A DNA stretch of 64,000 nt from Anaerolineae bacterium (GCA_022822545.1 JAJEBE010000049.1:163230-227229); one strand, 5' to 3'; shown: positions 34,292-44,261, numbered from the stretch's first letter. A program made the numbers and translations. Notes: a model not told the origin generated them from the sequence alone.

Positions 34292-36724
34292 GTGCTGATG
34301 CGCCGGGCGCTCGCCCTCCTTTCCCTGGCCCTGAGCTTGTGTGCCTGCAATTTGCGTCGGCCCGAGGTCACGCTGACCTTGGCGCCAATCGATACGCGCG
34401 CGCCGGAGGCGACCGCCGCAACGGAGTTGCCGTCCGAGACGATCATAGCGACCGCGTCGCCTACATCGACGTCCACTGGAACGCCTTTGCCATCGGTCAC
34501 ATTTACGCCAACTATCACGGCGACAGATACCGAAACTCCAACACCGACCGAGACGCCCGCGGCTACTGAGACGGCCACGCCTACGGCAACAGACGCACTG
34601 ACTCCAACTGTCACAAACACTCCCACGGCGACGCGCACGGCTTCTACAACCGACACGCCGATGGCGACCGACACACCAACGGCGACAGATACATCCGCAC
34701 CTACTGGCACACCCATACCTACAGACACGCCCGCGCCAACGGCTACAGTCACCCCCGCGCCAACAGACACTCCCGCGCTGACAGATACACCTCTGCCAAC
34801 TGACACGACCGCGCCCACAGCTACAGCCACGGCTACTGAATCTCTCGCGCCTACCCTGACCCAGACGCCGATGCCGTCGGAAACAGCGACGTCTCCGCCT
34901 ACCGAAATCATTGAGCCGACCCCGACTCGCATAGAGTTTGAAACTGACAGAGCATCGGCAACGCCCACTCCCAGCCACACTCCGCCGGAGAGCCTGCCGC
35001 AGGTTCTTGAAGAGCCCTCACCCACCGCTACATCGACCGAGGGCCAGGGAATCGTCATTCTGTCGCCTCCGAGCCTTACGCCGCTGCCTACATTCAATCC
35101 GACCGAAGTGGCGGAACTGCTGGCGACGCCGCTGCCACGGCCGACGCTGCCGCCGACCTGGACAGCCGTCCCGACTTTGCCTCCCGCCGTTACGATTGAA
35201 GCCCCGCCGGAATCAACCGCGCCTGTTGACATCTCGGCACCAAATGTTGAGCCGGTTGTGTCGACGCCCGGGGTCGAAACGCCTCAATCGCAGTTGGACG
35301 GGCCAACCTTGACGCCAACGCCTTCCGCCACCCTTTTCCAGCCCACCGTAGCGGTGCGCAGCGACTTGCTGAATTCGGCTATCCAACCGCCGATTTCTCA
35401 GCCGACTACTTTCGACATCACTGGCGCATCAGCCTATCAATATGATGTCGGAGTAGGGCAGGTCTTTTCATTTGAGAATATCCAACTGGGCGGCGGCGTG
35501 CGATTATTCCTGCAGAATCCGGTTGATCCCAATAGTTTCCTTCGCACCGACTTCAAAGGCATGCTGCGCTACAAGCCCTTGCGTGTCGCCCAGGAAGGCG
35601 AAATGTCTTATTCGCCCTTCTTTCAAGGTTTTGCCGGGGGCATCAACAGCATTGACCAAAACAAAAACCGAATCGTCGAACTGGATTGGTCGGCTGATGG
35701 CGCCCGCTTCAGCTTCCGAATCGATCCGCCGCCGGGTACCGATAATGCCAATGCCGGCGTTTGGTTCTGGCAGCCTGATACAAATCTGGAGACGGATCCC
35801 ACTTATGCGATCATCCGCGATTGTGTAGCCTCAGGCTATAAGACCTGTGATATGGTCAATCCCAGCAGCGCCTGGCACTGGAAGACGATCGGCGTGGAGT
35901 GGTCGCCTATTCGCGGGGACAACACTATACTGCTGACGCTGCATTTGCCCGACGAAGGCCGAAATGCGCTTGCGATCGCGGAAGCTAAGCGCGATCCAAA
36001 ATATGCCAACAACGCGCCGCCTTTTGTCCGCTATGACTACGGGACTTGGAATTCCGATGGTCAAAGCATCACTGTCAGCGGGAGGCGTCCCGATGGACGG
36101 GTGATCATTGGCGTAGTGAGCCGAAACCTGCAAGGCGAGCGAATCATCCTTGATGGCTCGGCGCGTGGTTTGTGGTTGCAGGATGCCGTCCTGCGGCCCA
36201 ACGGCCAGTACGTCGCGCTTGGGCGTCCCGGCGGTCCGGGCAGTGGCCCTCTAGCTCTATATGACGGCGCTGGCAATCAGCTCTCCAACTTCATCGGCGG
36301 CGCGCCAGCGGAGGAGGCGCATTGGTTCCCTGACCGCAGCGCGGTTGTCGTCACTGTGCAGGGGCAGCAGTTTACAGTTCAGGTAGACAGCGGCATCGTT
36401 AGCAATGACACCGGTCTCGCCAGCAATCCGCAGTTTGGCGTCAGGACGCCTGCTGCTTTGCCAATCCCGGAGGCCGTCATCATAGGTTCCGAGTATGCGC
36501 CGGGCGAGCAGCTCAGGGTCACATTGCCAAATTTGAATATTCGTCAGCAGCCGACGACATCCAGCGGCACAGTCGGTGGAGTCGCCGCCGGAGACTACGT
36601 GGCGATCTTCGCCGGACCCTACGAGAACGAAGACTATCGTTGGTGGCGCGTACAAACAGCCGATGGTACCTTCGGTTGGGTCGCCGGCGTCATTAATGGC
36701 GCGCCCACCTTGCGGCGTCCGTGA
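34292..36724 (+). CDS. large Thr-Pro-rich lipoprotein with beta-propeller-like region and C-terminal SH3 domain
   Basis: An 810-residue lipoprotein. The signal peptide ([17 protein letters not shown]) ends in a lipobox, then about 250 residues are TPT/TDTP-type repeats ([20 protein letters not shown]) likely forming an extended stalk on the cell surface. The middle is a beta-rich, TolB/WD-like region ([40 protein letters not shown]). The C-terminus is a bacterial SH3 domain: [17 protein letters not shown] and [20 protein letters not shown] at 34292 has GGGAG at 6 nt; ATG at 34298 is the alternative. The next gene's GTG overlaps its stop (GTGA). Function is unknown; cell-wall or polysaccharide binding is an inference from SH3. 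Confidence 0.9.
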   Translation: MLMRRALALLSLALSLCACNLRRPEVTLTLAPIDTRAPEATAATELPSETIIATASPTSTSTGTPLPSVTFTPTITATDTETPTPTETPAATETATPTATDALTPTVTNTPTATRTASTTDTPMATDTPTATDTSAPTGTPIPTDTPAPTATVTPAPTDTPALTDTPLPTDTTAPTATATATESLAPTLTQTPMPSETATSPPTEIIEPTPTRIEFETDRASATPTPSHTPPESLPQVLEEPSPTATSTEGQGIVILSPPSLTPLPTFNPTEVAELLATPLPRPTLPPTWTAVPTLPPAVTIEAPPESTAPVDISAPNVEPVVSTPGVETPQSQLDGPTLTPTPSATLFQPTVAVRSDLLNSAIQPPISQPTTFDITGASAYQYDVGVGQVFSFENIQLGGGVRLFLQNPVDPNSFLRTDFKGMLRYKPLRVAQEGEMSYSPFFQGFAGGINSIDQNKNRIVELDWSADGARFSFRIDPPPGTDNANAGVWFWQPDTNLETDPTYAIIRDCVASGYKTCDMVNPSSAWHWKTIGVEWSPIRGDNTILLTLHLPDEGRNALAIAEAKRDPKYANNAPPFVRYDYGTWNSDGQSITVSGRRPDGRVIIGVVSRNLQGERIILDGSARGLWLQDAVLRPNGQYVALGRPGGPGSGPLALYDGAGNQLSNFIGGAPAEEAHWFPDRSAVVVTVQGQQFTVQVDSGIVSNDTGLASNPQFGVRTPAALPIPEAVIIGSEYAPGEQLRVTLPNLNIRQQPTTSSGTVGGVAAGDYVAIFAGPYENEDYRWWRVQTADGTFGWVAGVINGAPTLRRP

Positions 36725-37731
36725 TACCGCGCGCCTGGCTCGGTGTATCAACGATGACAGCGACTTTGAGCGAGGATATGCAAAGCAAACCTCTGGTCAG
36801 CGTCATAATCCCTACCTTTAACCGCAAGCGCTTTGTGGCGGATGCCATCGATAGTTGCCTGTCCCAGACTTATGACAATATCGAGATCATTGTCGTTGAC
36901 GATGGCAGCGCGGACGGCACCGCCGACTTCCTTCGCGTGAAATACGGCGGCTTAGTCCGGCTCCTGGTAGGCAGCAATCAAGGTCCCGGGATCGCGCGAA
37001 ACCGTGGCATCGCTGAAGCGCGCGGCGAGTTCATCCATTTCCTTGATGCCGATGATCGTTTGCACGACGAGAAGATCGCGATTGGCATCGACGTCTTCCG
37101 GCATTCTCCCGATGTACACGTGCTGTATACGCATTTTCAATTTGTCGCGAGCGACGGCATAACACCGCTGGAGACGCCGGCCTTTGAACGATTCTCCGAC
37201 GATGTATTCTGCGAGTTGCTGCGGCAGACCGGCTGCCGCATATTGACCAGTTCAAGCATGTTTCGCACATCGGCCTTGCGTGATGTTGGCGGCTTTGCGG
37301 ACGACCCGGAATTCCGCAGTGCCGAAGACTGGGATCTCTTTCTGCGGCTGGCGGCGAAATTCAAATTCCACGCTATCGACCGACGTCTCGTTTATCGCCG
37401 GATGCACGGCGACATGATTTCGGATGATAAACTGTATGGCGCGCTGGGGCGTCTCAAAACGGTGCAAAATGCTCGTCACTATGGCTGGCAGCGCTGCCTG
37501 AACGCGGAAGAATTCGACCGGAAAGAGGCATCCAGGCATCACGTCTACGCCGTCTACCTCTGGGCGGAAGGCGATAGACGGTCGGCGCGGAAGCATTTCT
37601 TGCGGGCAGCGGCCCTCTACCGGCCTGAATCGCGTCAGCGCCGGCTCTATGCGTTTTATAGTCTGCTGCTGCCACCGGCGTCCATAGACTGGACCGCCGG
37701 CTTGGCGAGGCTGCTGAGAAAGCTGCAATGA
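36721..37731 (+). CDS. family 2 glycosyltransferase
   Basis: GT2 enzyme of up to 336 residues. Core motifs are PLVSVIIPTFNRKRFVADAI, IEIIVVDDGSADGTADFL, NQGPGIARNRGIAEARGEFI and the DXD-containing HFLDADDRLHDEKI; later MFRTSALRDVGGF and SAEDWDLFLRLA carry the acceptor-binding ED. No transmembrane helices are seen. The listed start is a GTG overlapping the stop of the lipoprotein gene; internal ATG codons at 36754 and 36778 give a more usual N-terminus (MQSKPLVSVI). It may glycosylate a cell-envelope product linked to the surface lipoprotein, which is inference from coupling only. Confidence 0.92.
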   Translation: MIPRAWLGVSTMTATLSEDMQSKPLVSVIIPTFNRKRFVADAIDSCLSQTYDNIEIIVVDDGSADGTADFLRVKYGGLVRLLVGSNQGPGIARNRGIAEARGEFIHFLDADDRLHDEKIAIGIDVFRHSPDVHVLYTHFQFVASDGITPLETPAFERFSDDVFCELLRQTGCRILTSSSMFRTSALRDVGGFADDPEFRSAEDWDLFLRLAAKFKFHAIDRRLVYRRMHGDMISDDKLYGALGRLKTVQNARHYGWQRCLNAEEFDRKEASRHHVYAVYLWAEGDRRSARKHFLRAAALYRPESRQRRLYAFYSLLLPPASIDWTAGLARLLRKLQ

Positions 37732-37849
37732 GATACCCGGGTCACGCCTTTGATCGACCAAGCCGATGAGGCGCCGTCAAAGCTTGCCGAACCAAATCGT
37801 GAGAATGTGCGTATAATGGGATGAGACGACCCGCGGGGTAAATTTTCTG

Positions 37850-39031
37850 ATGCCTGCAAAGATCGATAACCTGAGGTACGACATCACGGAACTCATGAAA
37901 TCCGGCGGCTTCAACGAGATCGTTGACCGCTGCCACGTTGAGTTAACGCTGGCTCGCCGAGAAAAGCACTATAGCGTGGAGGTCATCGCGCTCTTGGGTC
38001 TGGCGCAGGCGCAGTGTTCCCTAGGTCATTTTGACTTCGCGCGGGATTATGTCAATCAAGCTATTGATGCCGCGGAAGCGATCGGCTCCAGGAGTCTGAT
38101 GACCGATGCGTTAGTCATTCGGGCGCGAACCGCGCGCGAGGGTTATTTGCAGACCGCGGAAGCCGTCGATGATTATCGCCAGGCTGTCGATTACTCCTTT
38201 GAATCGGGCGATATGCGGCGCTATGGTCAATCGCTCTTGGGCTTGGGCGAGATCGCAGCAAATCCGGAGGATTCCAGCAAGCACGCGTGGAAGGTTATAG
38301 ATATCGCGCGCGAGCTTAACGACGGCCAAATGGAAGCGCGCGCCATCCTTCTGCTATCCAACGCATTCATACGCAAACAAGACTTCAGCAAGGCGAATGA
38401 CGGCTTGCTTGTGGCGCTGCGCAAGGCGCAATCGGTCAAGGACAGACTATTGGAGAGCGTCATCATCGGGCAGCAGGGCTTGGTCCTGGCGCAAGACAGC
38501 GACAGTTTTGAGCGTGGTATCCAGCAGCAACTGACTGCCCTGGAAGTCGCTCGCGGAATGGAGTCGGTCTTCCATGAGTTCATGCGGCTGTACACGCTTG
38601 CCATGACGATGTTGGCGGTGAAGGACTTATCGGATGCCCGCGATTACTTCGACCAGATGCTGGCGCTCTCGCAGGATATTCAGCATCCGCCGTACGAGAT
38701 GTATGCTCTGGGCTTGCTGGGGCAATGGCAGGAACTGCGAAACCAACCGGATAGCGCAATCGCCTACTATCAGCGGGCGGTTGAGATGGCGCGAACTGTC
38801 AGCAATCCGGCTAGCGAAGCCCGCTATCTGCACGCGCTCGGCTCCGTCTTTCAATCGCAGTGGGAGTTTGAAGGCGCGCGCCGGAAATATAAAGAAGCGC
38901 GCGCAATCTATCAGGCTCTGGACGATAGTCGAAATGCCACTCGTGTCCGCGCTTCGATTGTCTACAGCTATTTTCTAGCCTTCGCCACCAGCATTATGCG
39001 ATTGCTGGGCATGAAGCCGGATAGCAATTGA
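37850..39031 (+). CDS. tetratricopeptide-repeat protein
   Basis: A 393-residue helical protein made of about eight TPR-like units: YSVEVIALLGLAQAQCSLGH, DARDYFDQMLALSQDIQHPP, YEMYALGLLGQWQELRNQPD, AIAYYQRAVEMARTVSNPAS and ARYLHALGSVFQSQWEFEGA illustrate the repeat. It starts MPAKIDNLRYDITELMKSGG and has no catalytic domain or signal peptide. A TATAAT lies at 37812-37817, 33 nt before the ATG. Such all-TPR proteins act as protein-interaction scaffolds; no partner is evident. The C-terminal YFLAFATSIMRLLGM could be a short membrane-associated helix. Confidence 0.88.
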   Translation: MPAKIDNLRYDITELMKSGGFNEIVDRCHVELTLARREKHYSVEVIALLGLAQAQCSLGHFDFARDYVNQAIDAAEAIGSRSLMTDALVIRARTAREGYLQTAEAVDDYRQAVDYSFESGDMRRYGQSLLGLGEIAANPEDSSKHAWKVIDIARELNDGQMEARAILLLSNAFIRKQDFSKANDGLLVALRKAQSVKDRLLESVIIGQQGLVLAQDSDSFERGIQQQLTALEVARGMESVFHEFMRLYTLAMTMLAVKDLSDARDYFDQMLALSQDIQHPPYEMYALGLLGQWQELRNQPDSAIAYYQRAVEMARTVSNPASEARYLHALGSVFQSQWEFEGARRKYKEARAIYQALDDSRNATRVRASIVYSYFLAFATSIMRLLGMKPDSN

Positions 39032-39060
39032 GACCAGTTCTCCAAGTTATACGCGAGTCA

Positions 39061-39570
39061 TCAAAGGATCAAGGTGCCTTCGCGCCACTCATTGGTCAGC
39101 GTAATTGAAGGGTAGAACACCAGCGGCGGCAGATTCTCACGATTGAACCAGCCTAAATCCGCCGCGTCATCGCCGGCTTCGGCCGTTCCGCCGATAACCG
39201 TAGCGCTATAGGCGATTATGATATCCGCCAGGCCTTCATCGCGTTTGGGATAAACCGCCAATAGTTTATCAATGCGCACCTTGAGATGTGTTTCTTCAAA
39301 GGTTTCGCGGATGGCGGCCGCTTCCGGCGCTTCATCATAATCGACAAAACCCGCCGGCAGCGCCCATTTGTCTTTGCCCGGATCAACTGCCCGCTGAATC
39401 AGCAAAACCCGCTCACCGCGCTGAATGAAGACTACGACTGCCACTTTGGGATCGAAATACACCGGTGTTTCGCAAGCATTGCAATAGGGACGCAAGCGAC
39501 CACTATGCCGCAGCGTGCTTAGAGGCTGGCCGCAAAGCGCGCAGAATCGGGCAATTCGGGTCATAGTCAT
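39061..39570 (-). CDS. NUDIX hydrolase with N-terminal zinc ribbon
   Basis: NUDIX hydrolase of about 170 residues with an N-terminal zinc ribbon (FCALCGQPL and YCNACETPV), as in NudC-like or NADH-pyrophosphatase relatives. The NUDIX box is GFVDYDEAPEAAAIRETFEE followed by TH, fitting Gx5Ex7REUxEExGU except at the last Gly. The zinc-ribbon-NUDIX order suggests ADP-ribose or NAD-type substrates. An upstream in-frame start at 39663 would place coding sequence inside tRNA-Leu, so ATG 39570 or 39564 is chosen. Substrate is not fixed by sequence. Confidence 0.9.
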   Translation of the reverse strand: MTMTRIARFCALCGQPLSTLRHSGRLRPYCNACETPVYFDPKVAVVVFIQRGERVLLIQRAVDPGKDKWALPAGFVDYDEAPEAAAIRETFEETHLKVRIDKLLAVYPKRDEGLADIIIAYSATVIGGTAEAGDDAADLGWFNRENLPPLVFYPSITLTNEWREGTLIL

Positions 39571-39633
39571 CCGGCCGCGCGCCGCTTCAGCATTGACATC
39601 TGCCCGGCAAAGGCGTAGACTTCCAAACCGCGA

Positions 39634-39715
39634 GCCGGAGTGGCGGAATTGGCAGACGCGCACGACTCAAACTCGTGTACCTTCGGGTGTGTGGGTTCGA
39701 CTCCCACCTCCGGCA
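39634..39715 (+). tRNA. tRNA-Leu (anticodon CAA)
   Basis: An 82-nt class II tRNA. Acceptor GCCGGAG pairs with CTCCGGC, the anticodon stem CACGA/TCGTG encloses loop CTCAAAC (anticodon CAA), the variable arm is TACCTTCGGGTGT-like, and the T arm is GTGGG-TTCGACT-CCCAC. Discriminator is A; CCA is not encoded. Type II shape and anticodon agree with tRNA-Leu. Confidence 0.96.
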
Positions 39716-39751
39716 CCTCAAGCCGCAAGGCGCTACCGCAAGACCTCCCCA

Positions 39752-40297
39752 TCAGCCTGCGCTCCATCTGGTTTCCGGCTCGCCAGCCAGCAGGTTTTCA
39801 TAGCGCGCCAACGTGAATAGCCAGTCAGATAGCCGATTTATGTACGCGATTACGTGTTCGCCTATGTCTTCCTCGCGAGCCAAGCCGACCGCGAGGCGTT
39901 CGGCGCGCCGACATACCGCTCGCGAAAGCTGCAGCGTCGCTGCCGCGGTTGTGCCTCCGGGCAAGATAAAGTTTCTCAACGGCACCAGTTCAGCCGTCAT
40001 GTGGTCGATCGTGTTCTCCAGCCATTGGATCTCGGCAACGCCGATTCTAGTGATCCAATCGGCTTTCGCGTCCAGTGGCGTCGCCAAGTCCGCGCCCAGA
40101 TGAAAGAGCTGCCTTTGCGCTTCGTTCAGCCAGCTATCGGCGCGCTCGCTCAAGTCTGCGGCTCGTACGACGCCAAGCAGTGAATTAAGCTCGTCCACTG
40201 TGCCATAGGCTTCGACGCGCAGGTGCGTCTTGGGTACGCGCCCTCCACTGAAAAGAGACGTCTCCCCCTCGTCGCCCGTTTTGGTGTAGATTTTCAA
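39752..40297 (-). CDS. cob(I)alamin adenosyltransferase, PduO type
   Basis: ATP:cob(I)alamin adenosyltransferase of about 181 residues (PduO/MMAB family), making adenosylcobalamin. The N-terminal nucleotide loop is KIYTKTGDEGETSLFSGGRV, then VEAYGTVDELNSLLGVVRA, FILPGGTTAAATLQLSRAVC with the conserved CRRAER, and YINRLSDWLFTLAR near the end. The preferred start is a TTG at 40297 (family-like MKIYTKTGD) about 10 nt after GAGGAG; the longer frame begins with another TTG at 40315. No cobalamin-dependent enzyme is in the window. Confidence 0.93.
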   Translation of the reverse strand: MKIYTKTGDEGETSLFSGGRVPKTHLRVEAYGTVDELNSLLGVVRAADLSERADSWLNEAQRQLFHLGADLATPLDAKADWITRIGVAEIQWLENTIDHMTAELVPLRNFILPGGTTAAATLQLSRAVCRRAERLAVGLAREEDIGEHVIAYINRLSDWLFTLARYENLLAGEPETRWSAG

Positions 40298-40367
40298 GTC
40301 GCCAATTCTCCTCAACGATTCTTCATCGCATCGCTATTGTGAGGTCTTGCCCAGGCAGCGCCGCCGG

Positions 40368-41747
40368 CTAGACCGCGACTTGCCTTCGCCAGCGATCGAA
40401 AAGTCTGATCGCGGAGATTCCAGCGAAAAGGAGCCAGATGAACTCCAGCGGAAACAAGTAGCGCGGCAATGCCAACAAGAATAGGTGCGCAACAATCGTG
40501 TATGCCACGAAGCCGATCACGGGAAAAGTAAAGTAAATCTGGTGGCGCGTCAGCCACATGCCTATCATTCCCATGATAATAGCCCCAATATGGAAGATCC
40601 ATGTGGCAGCTTTCAGCGCAAATCCTTCCATTTGCGCTACCGCTAGCAGTCTCTCAGCCGAAACATTTTGGCGAAGCAATTCACTGGCGGCCTCTCTTAT
40701 GCTGCCCTGCCCGAATCTCGCGCTGCCGTGGGGTTGAATAAGCGAAAATGACAATTCATCGAGGCGGCGCAAAAAGAAGCCGGCGATGTCCGCATTAACG
40801 ATCGCTGCAATATGTTCGATATAAAGCTCGGCCGGATGTTGATACTTGCAGTCAACCTCGCAGCCGTCGTCGGCAGCAACTTCCTTGCCTTGCAGCAAGA
40901 GCGCGTCATTCTGCGCCGGGGAGCCGTCTTGAGTTTCCGCTCCGCGCCAAAGCGCGGGAAGAAGCTGATCACTGACAATGACCAGCCGATCCCAAACCAC
41001 GAAATTGTAAATGGTCCAAGTCGAGACTATGACGGCATAAACCACAATCAGCACGAGCGCAAGGCCGCGCCACACCGCGACAAGCCGGCGGCGCCCCAGC
41101 AGTAGCAGATGCAACACCATAACCGCGGGAAACAATACCGCCACTGCGCGCGTCAGGGAAGCCAGAGCAAAGGCAGCCGCCGTCAGCAGTATGGCTGCTT
41201 TCGGGCTGATCTTGTATTGCTGTTGCCGCAGGACAGCAACAACTATGTATTCTGTGTATAACCAGAAGCCCAAGGCAAGGAAGAATATGTACAATGTTTC
41301 AGTAGCGATACTGGCCGGCTCAATGACAAAAACGGGATGAAAGGCGACCAAGACGGCGACAGTCGTCGCGACTCGCTTGTCGCCAGTGATCAGTTGGGAC
41401 AGGCGATTGGCCAGATAAACGGTCGCTATCGAGGCAAGACATTGCAATAGACGCATGACGACAATGGTCTCATGCCTGCCAAAGAACTGCTGAACGAAGC
41501 CCGCAAAGAGGATATACAAGGGTGGCGTCGGGATCCTGTTGATGTAAAACGGCATGTTTTCAACCCAGCCATGCTTTTCGCCGCTGAAGAATCCGTAGCC
41601 ATTGACCAGGTACCAGCCTGTATCGCCACCGCGAGCAAGGTCAAACCTGGAGTATGTCGGCTGGGCAAGGGCGAAGGTCAGACGCAGCAAGAGGCCGGTC
41701 AGCAGGACGATCCATAGTATGCGAGTATGACGGGTGTCCGCTTGCAT
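40368..41747 (-). CDS. GT39-like integral membrane glycosyltransferase
   Basis: A 459-residue polytopic protein of the dolichyl-phosphate-mannose-protein mannosyltransferase/ArnT (PMT) superfamily. The first helix ILWIVLLTGLLLRLTFALAQ is followed by RFDLARGGDTGWYLVNGYGF, which carries the catalytic-type acidic residue after helix 1, and MPFYINRIPTPPLYILFAGF. More than ten hydrophobic segments follow, including AAILLTAAAFALASLTRAVAV and VFPAVMVLHLLLL. Transfer of a sugar from a polyprenyl phosphate is the family reaction. ATG 41747 is preferred because the longer frame overlaps the divergent gene at 41831. Confidence 0.88.
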   Translation of the reverse strand: MQADTRHTRILWIVLLTGLLLRLTFALAQPTYSRFDLARGGDTGWYLVNGYGFFSGEKHGWVENMPFYINRIPTPPLYILFAGFVQQFFGRHETIVVMRLLQCLASIATVYLANRLSQLITGDKRVATTVAVLVAFHPVFVIEPASIATETLYIFFLALGFWLYTEYIVVAVLRQQQYKISPKAAILLTAAAFALASLTRAVAVLFPAVMVLHLLLLGRRRLVAVWRGLALVLIVVYAVIVSTWTIYNFVVWDRLVIVSDQLLPALWRGAETQDGSPAQNDALLLQGKEVAADDGCEVDCKYQHPAELYIEHIAAIVNADIAGFFLRRLDELSFSLIQPHGSARFGQGSIREAASELLRQNVSAERLLAVAQMEGFALKAATWIFHIGAIIMGMIGMWLTRHQIYFTFPVIGFVAYTIVAHLFLLALPRYLFPLEFIWLLFAGISAIRLFDRWRRQVAV

Positions 41748-41830
41748 CAATTTCACATCTTGATATACGGCATATCTTTGCCAAATGGTAGTATCGCGGC
41801 AAGTAAAACACAAGGACGGCTGACGACGGC

Positions 41831-43399
41831 ATGAAGACGACAATCGTCAAGATCACACTGATTACGGCCTTTGCCTTTGTCTTTCGTTTGGCGCTTCTGT
41901 CATTAGTCCATAACCCGGGGATAAACGACCCGGTGCACTACTACAACCTTGGTCGGCGCTTGTCGGAGGGTCATAGCTTTACCATCGATTACGTCTGGCA
42001 TTACGCTCGCATGCCTGTCGCCCTGGTACATGATACGGATCACTGGATGCCGCTGCCTGGTGTTGCGGCCGCCCTCGGCATTATGGCCGGTGGCGTCAAC
42101 GCGCAGGCCGCAGCGGCGCTTTTTGTGCTGGCGGGGTCGCTGCTGCCTGGGTTGGTATTTATTGCGACAAAGCAACTCGGACAATCAAGATCTTGCGCAT
42201 TGACCGCCGCCGCATTCGCAGCTGTTTTGCCAGAGTTAGTCCTCAATTCCCTGCGCACCGACACGACGATTCTCAACGTGATCTTGATAGTGTCCGCTCT
42301 GCTGCTCATGAACCAAGCGCTCCGGTCCGGCAGAAGGCTCGCGCTTCTGGTCAGCGGTCTGTTGTTTGGCCTGGCGCATTTAACGCGCAACGACTCCCCA
42401 ATTCTCTTTGTCCTGCTCGTCGCGTATCTCCTGCTGGATGGAGCCATCGGCTCGAAGCGCGCGCGCCGTTCGGATGTCTTGTTGCTCGTGCTCGCATATC
42501 TCATTACAATCTCTCCCTGGCTTTTCCGCAATTTGCAGATCATTGGCACGCTGGGCAGCCCGCAGATGAGCAGGATGCCATTTATGGTTGAGCCGCGCGA
42601 CCTTTACGCTTACGGCATTCCCATCACCTTTGAGACGCTTCTGGAGCGGCAGAGCCTTTCGGAGCTTTTGGGCAAGCGGGTCTTTGAGTTGGGCGCCGCG
42701 CTAAAGCAGGCGGCTGTCTCGCTTCAGTTCCCCTTAGTTGTACTTGTACCAGCCGGAGTTTACGCGCTTTTCGCCAAGAGCGACCGCAAACAGTTGCAGC
42801 AGCTTATACCGGTTGCGATATGGGTGCTGGGACTCCTGGTCATCTATCCACTCTTGATGCCTGTGCATAACCAGGGCGGAAGTTTCAAGAAGGTGTTCTT
42901 GACTGTCATGCCGCTGCTGATACCCCTTGGCGCTATTGCATTGGAGACACTGGCACGGCGTCGCGAGTGGCGCTATGCGTTCGCGCTGCTTTCGCTCTGT
43001 TGGTTGGCATGGCACAGCTATGACCTGGTCAGAATCGAGACTGCAAACGCGGACAGGTTTTACGCAAGCGTGCGGATCTTGGTCGATCGGCTGGATGACC
43101 TCCCGGACAGAACCGGCGACGGCGAACTCCGTCTCATGTCGCAAGATCCCTACGTATTGAGCGTATTCGGCTATTCGTCGGTGGTCACCCCTTTGGCTTC
43201 TCGTGAGGACACACTGGCGCTGGCGCGGCAGTTCGAGATCGACTACCTGCAAATGCCGGCGGCCCGGCCGGCGCTCGACCCGCTTTATCTCGGCGAAGAG
43301 ATCGACCCGCGCTTTGAACTGGCGGCGCAGCTCGCCGATGCGGGCGAGGTACCGTGGGAGCTCTATGGATTCGTACACGATGGCCAGGATCAATCCTGA
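41831..43399 (+). CDS. GT39-like integral membrane glycosyltransferase, divergent partner
   Basis: A 522-residue protein with about ten membrane segments and the same overall design as the oppositely oriented gene at 40368. It opens TLITAFAFVFRLALLSLVH, then GINDPVHYYNLGRRLSEGHS with a catalytic-type Asp, PGVAAALGIMAGGVNAQAAA, LRTDTTILNVILIVSALLLM and LLFGLAHLTRNDSPILFVLL. A soluble C-terminal part carries ILVDRLDDLPDRTGDGEL. The two genes share an 83-nt divergent gap. Function: probable polyprenyl-phosphate-sugar-dependent transferase of the envelope. Confidence 0.87.
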   Translation: MKTTIVKITLITAFAFVFRLALLSLVHNPGINDPVHYYNLGRRLSEGHSFTIDYVWHYARMPVALVHDTDHWMPLPGVAAALGIMAGGVNAQAAAALFVLAGSLLPGLVFIATKQLGQSRSCALTAAAFAAVLPELVLNSLRTDTTILNVILIVSALLLMNQALRSGRRLALLVSGLLFGLAHLTRNDSPILFVLLVAYLLLDGAIGSKRARRSDVLLLVLAYLITISPWLFRNLQIIGTLGSPQMSRMPFMVEPRDLYAYGIPITFETLLERQSLSELLGKRVFELGAALKQAAVSLQFPLVVLVPAGVYALFAKSDRKQLQQLIPVAIWVLGLLVIYPLLMPVHNQGGSFKKVFLTVMPLLIPLGAIALETLARRREWRYAFALLSLCWLAWHSYDLVRIETANADRFYASVRILVDRLDDLPDRTGDGELRLMSQDPYVLSVFGYSSVVTPLASREDTLALARQFEIDYLQMPAARPALDPLYLGEEIDPRFELAAQLADAGEVPWELYGFVHDGQDQS

Positions 43400-43438
43400 C
43401 ACCCGCTCGGGCGGCGGTGTATCGGCCGGTCTGTAACT

Positions 43439-43467
43439 TTGTCCTCGCCAGGCAATCCGACTATAAT
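43439..43467 (+). promoter_or_regulatory. sigma70-type promoter of the PyrK-like operon
   Basis: TTGTCC (43439-43444), 17-nt spacer, TATAAT (43462-43467), 22 nt before the preferred ATG at 43490 with AAGGTGGG as ribosome-binding site. Confidence 0.6.
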
Positions 43468-43489
43468 GCTTGACAACAAGGTGGGATTC

Positions 43490-44248
43490 ATGAAAGAGTC
43501 GCAGGCGTATATTGAACGGATCAAACGCGTCAACCGCGATTTTCAGCGGCTGGATCTGGCGGTTGATCAATCGCTTTCGCATCTCCTGGCGGGTCAAGCG
43601 CTGCTGGCGCGGCGTATCGAAAAGGACTATGACGCCGAGCGCTGGGAGCCTTATCTGCGCGACCTCTGGTTTCCGGTCGATATTCACGCCAGCAATATCT
43701 TGACCATCGAATTGCCCGCGCGCGAGCAATTTGCCCCGGGGCAGCTTCTGAGCCTTATAGGACCAGTGGGGCAGCCCTTTCGTTTTCGCCAGAAGCTGCG
43801 CAACATTCTGCTGATAACCTATCATAGTCCGCCGACCCCGCTGCTCTTGATGCTGCCCTACCTGCTGGAAAGACAAGTCAGCGTGACCATGGTGTTGATG
43901 GGCAGCGCCCGGCAATACGGGACAGATCATCTGCCGAGCGAAGTGGAGATTATTGTGGCGGAGGACAATCTGACCTGGAATGACATGGTGATGACCTTGG
44001 GTTGGGCCGATCAGGTGTTTGCGGCTGTCGGGCCGGGTGATGAGCTGAGTCATTTCGCGGACATCATGCGGCTAATGCGAGACCGACGCAACGAGGTGCC
44101 GGTGAATTACGCATTCGGTGTTTTACAGCGTCCGCTGCCTTGCGGCGTCGGCGCTTGCCACGCCTGTATGCTGAATCTGCGCGGCTCCCAGAAGCTGCAA
44201 TGTCTGGATGGGCCCGCCTTTGATCTGACCACATTGCGTCTGAATTGA
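43490..44248 (+). CDS. PyrK-like electron-transfer protein with [2Fe-2S] cluster, FAD/NAD parts degenerate
   Basis: A 252-residue protein similar to the electron-transfer subunit of dihydroorotate dehydrogenase 1B. The C-terminal cluster motif is CGVGACHACMLNLRGSQKLQC (Cys218, 223, 226 and 238), followed by LDGPAFDL as in PyrK. The middle keeps APGQLLSLIGPVGQPFRF and ERQVSVTMVLMG of the reductase fold. The usual GGGxG NAD loop is replaced by TYHSPPTP, and no RxYS FAD motif is visible; the FAD barrel looks shortened. A helical N-terminus of about 45 residues is extra. It precedes a PyrD-like gene by 13 nt and probably passes electrons to or from that protein. Confidence 0.78.
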   Translation: MKESQAYIERIKRVNRDFQRLDLAVDQSLSHLLAGQALLARRIEKDYDAERWEPYLRDLWFPVDIHASNILTIELPAREQFAPGQLLSLIGPVGQPFRFRQKLRNILLITYHSPPTPLLLMLPYLLERQVSVTMVLMGSARQYGTDHLPSEVEIIVAEDNLTWNDMVMTLGWADQVFAAVGPGDELSHFADIMRLMRDRRNEVPVNYAFGVLQRPLPCGVGACHACMLNLRGSQKLQCLDGPAFDLTTLRLN

Positions 44249-44261
44249 GGTCTGGGTTGCT

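Noticed and set aside
34249..35232. 327-residue minus-strand ORF of Val/Gly/Ser repeats
   Set aside because: It is the antisense shadow of the Thr-Pro repeat region of the lipoprotein gene.
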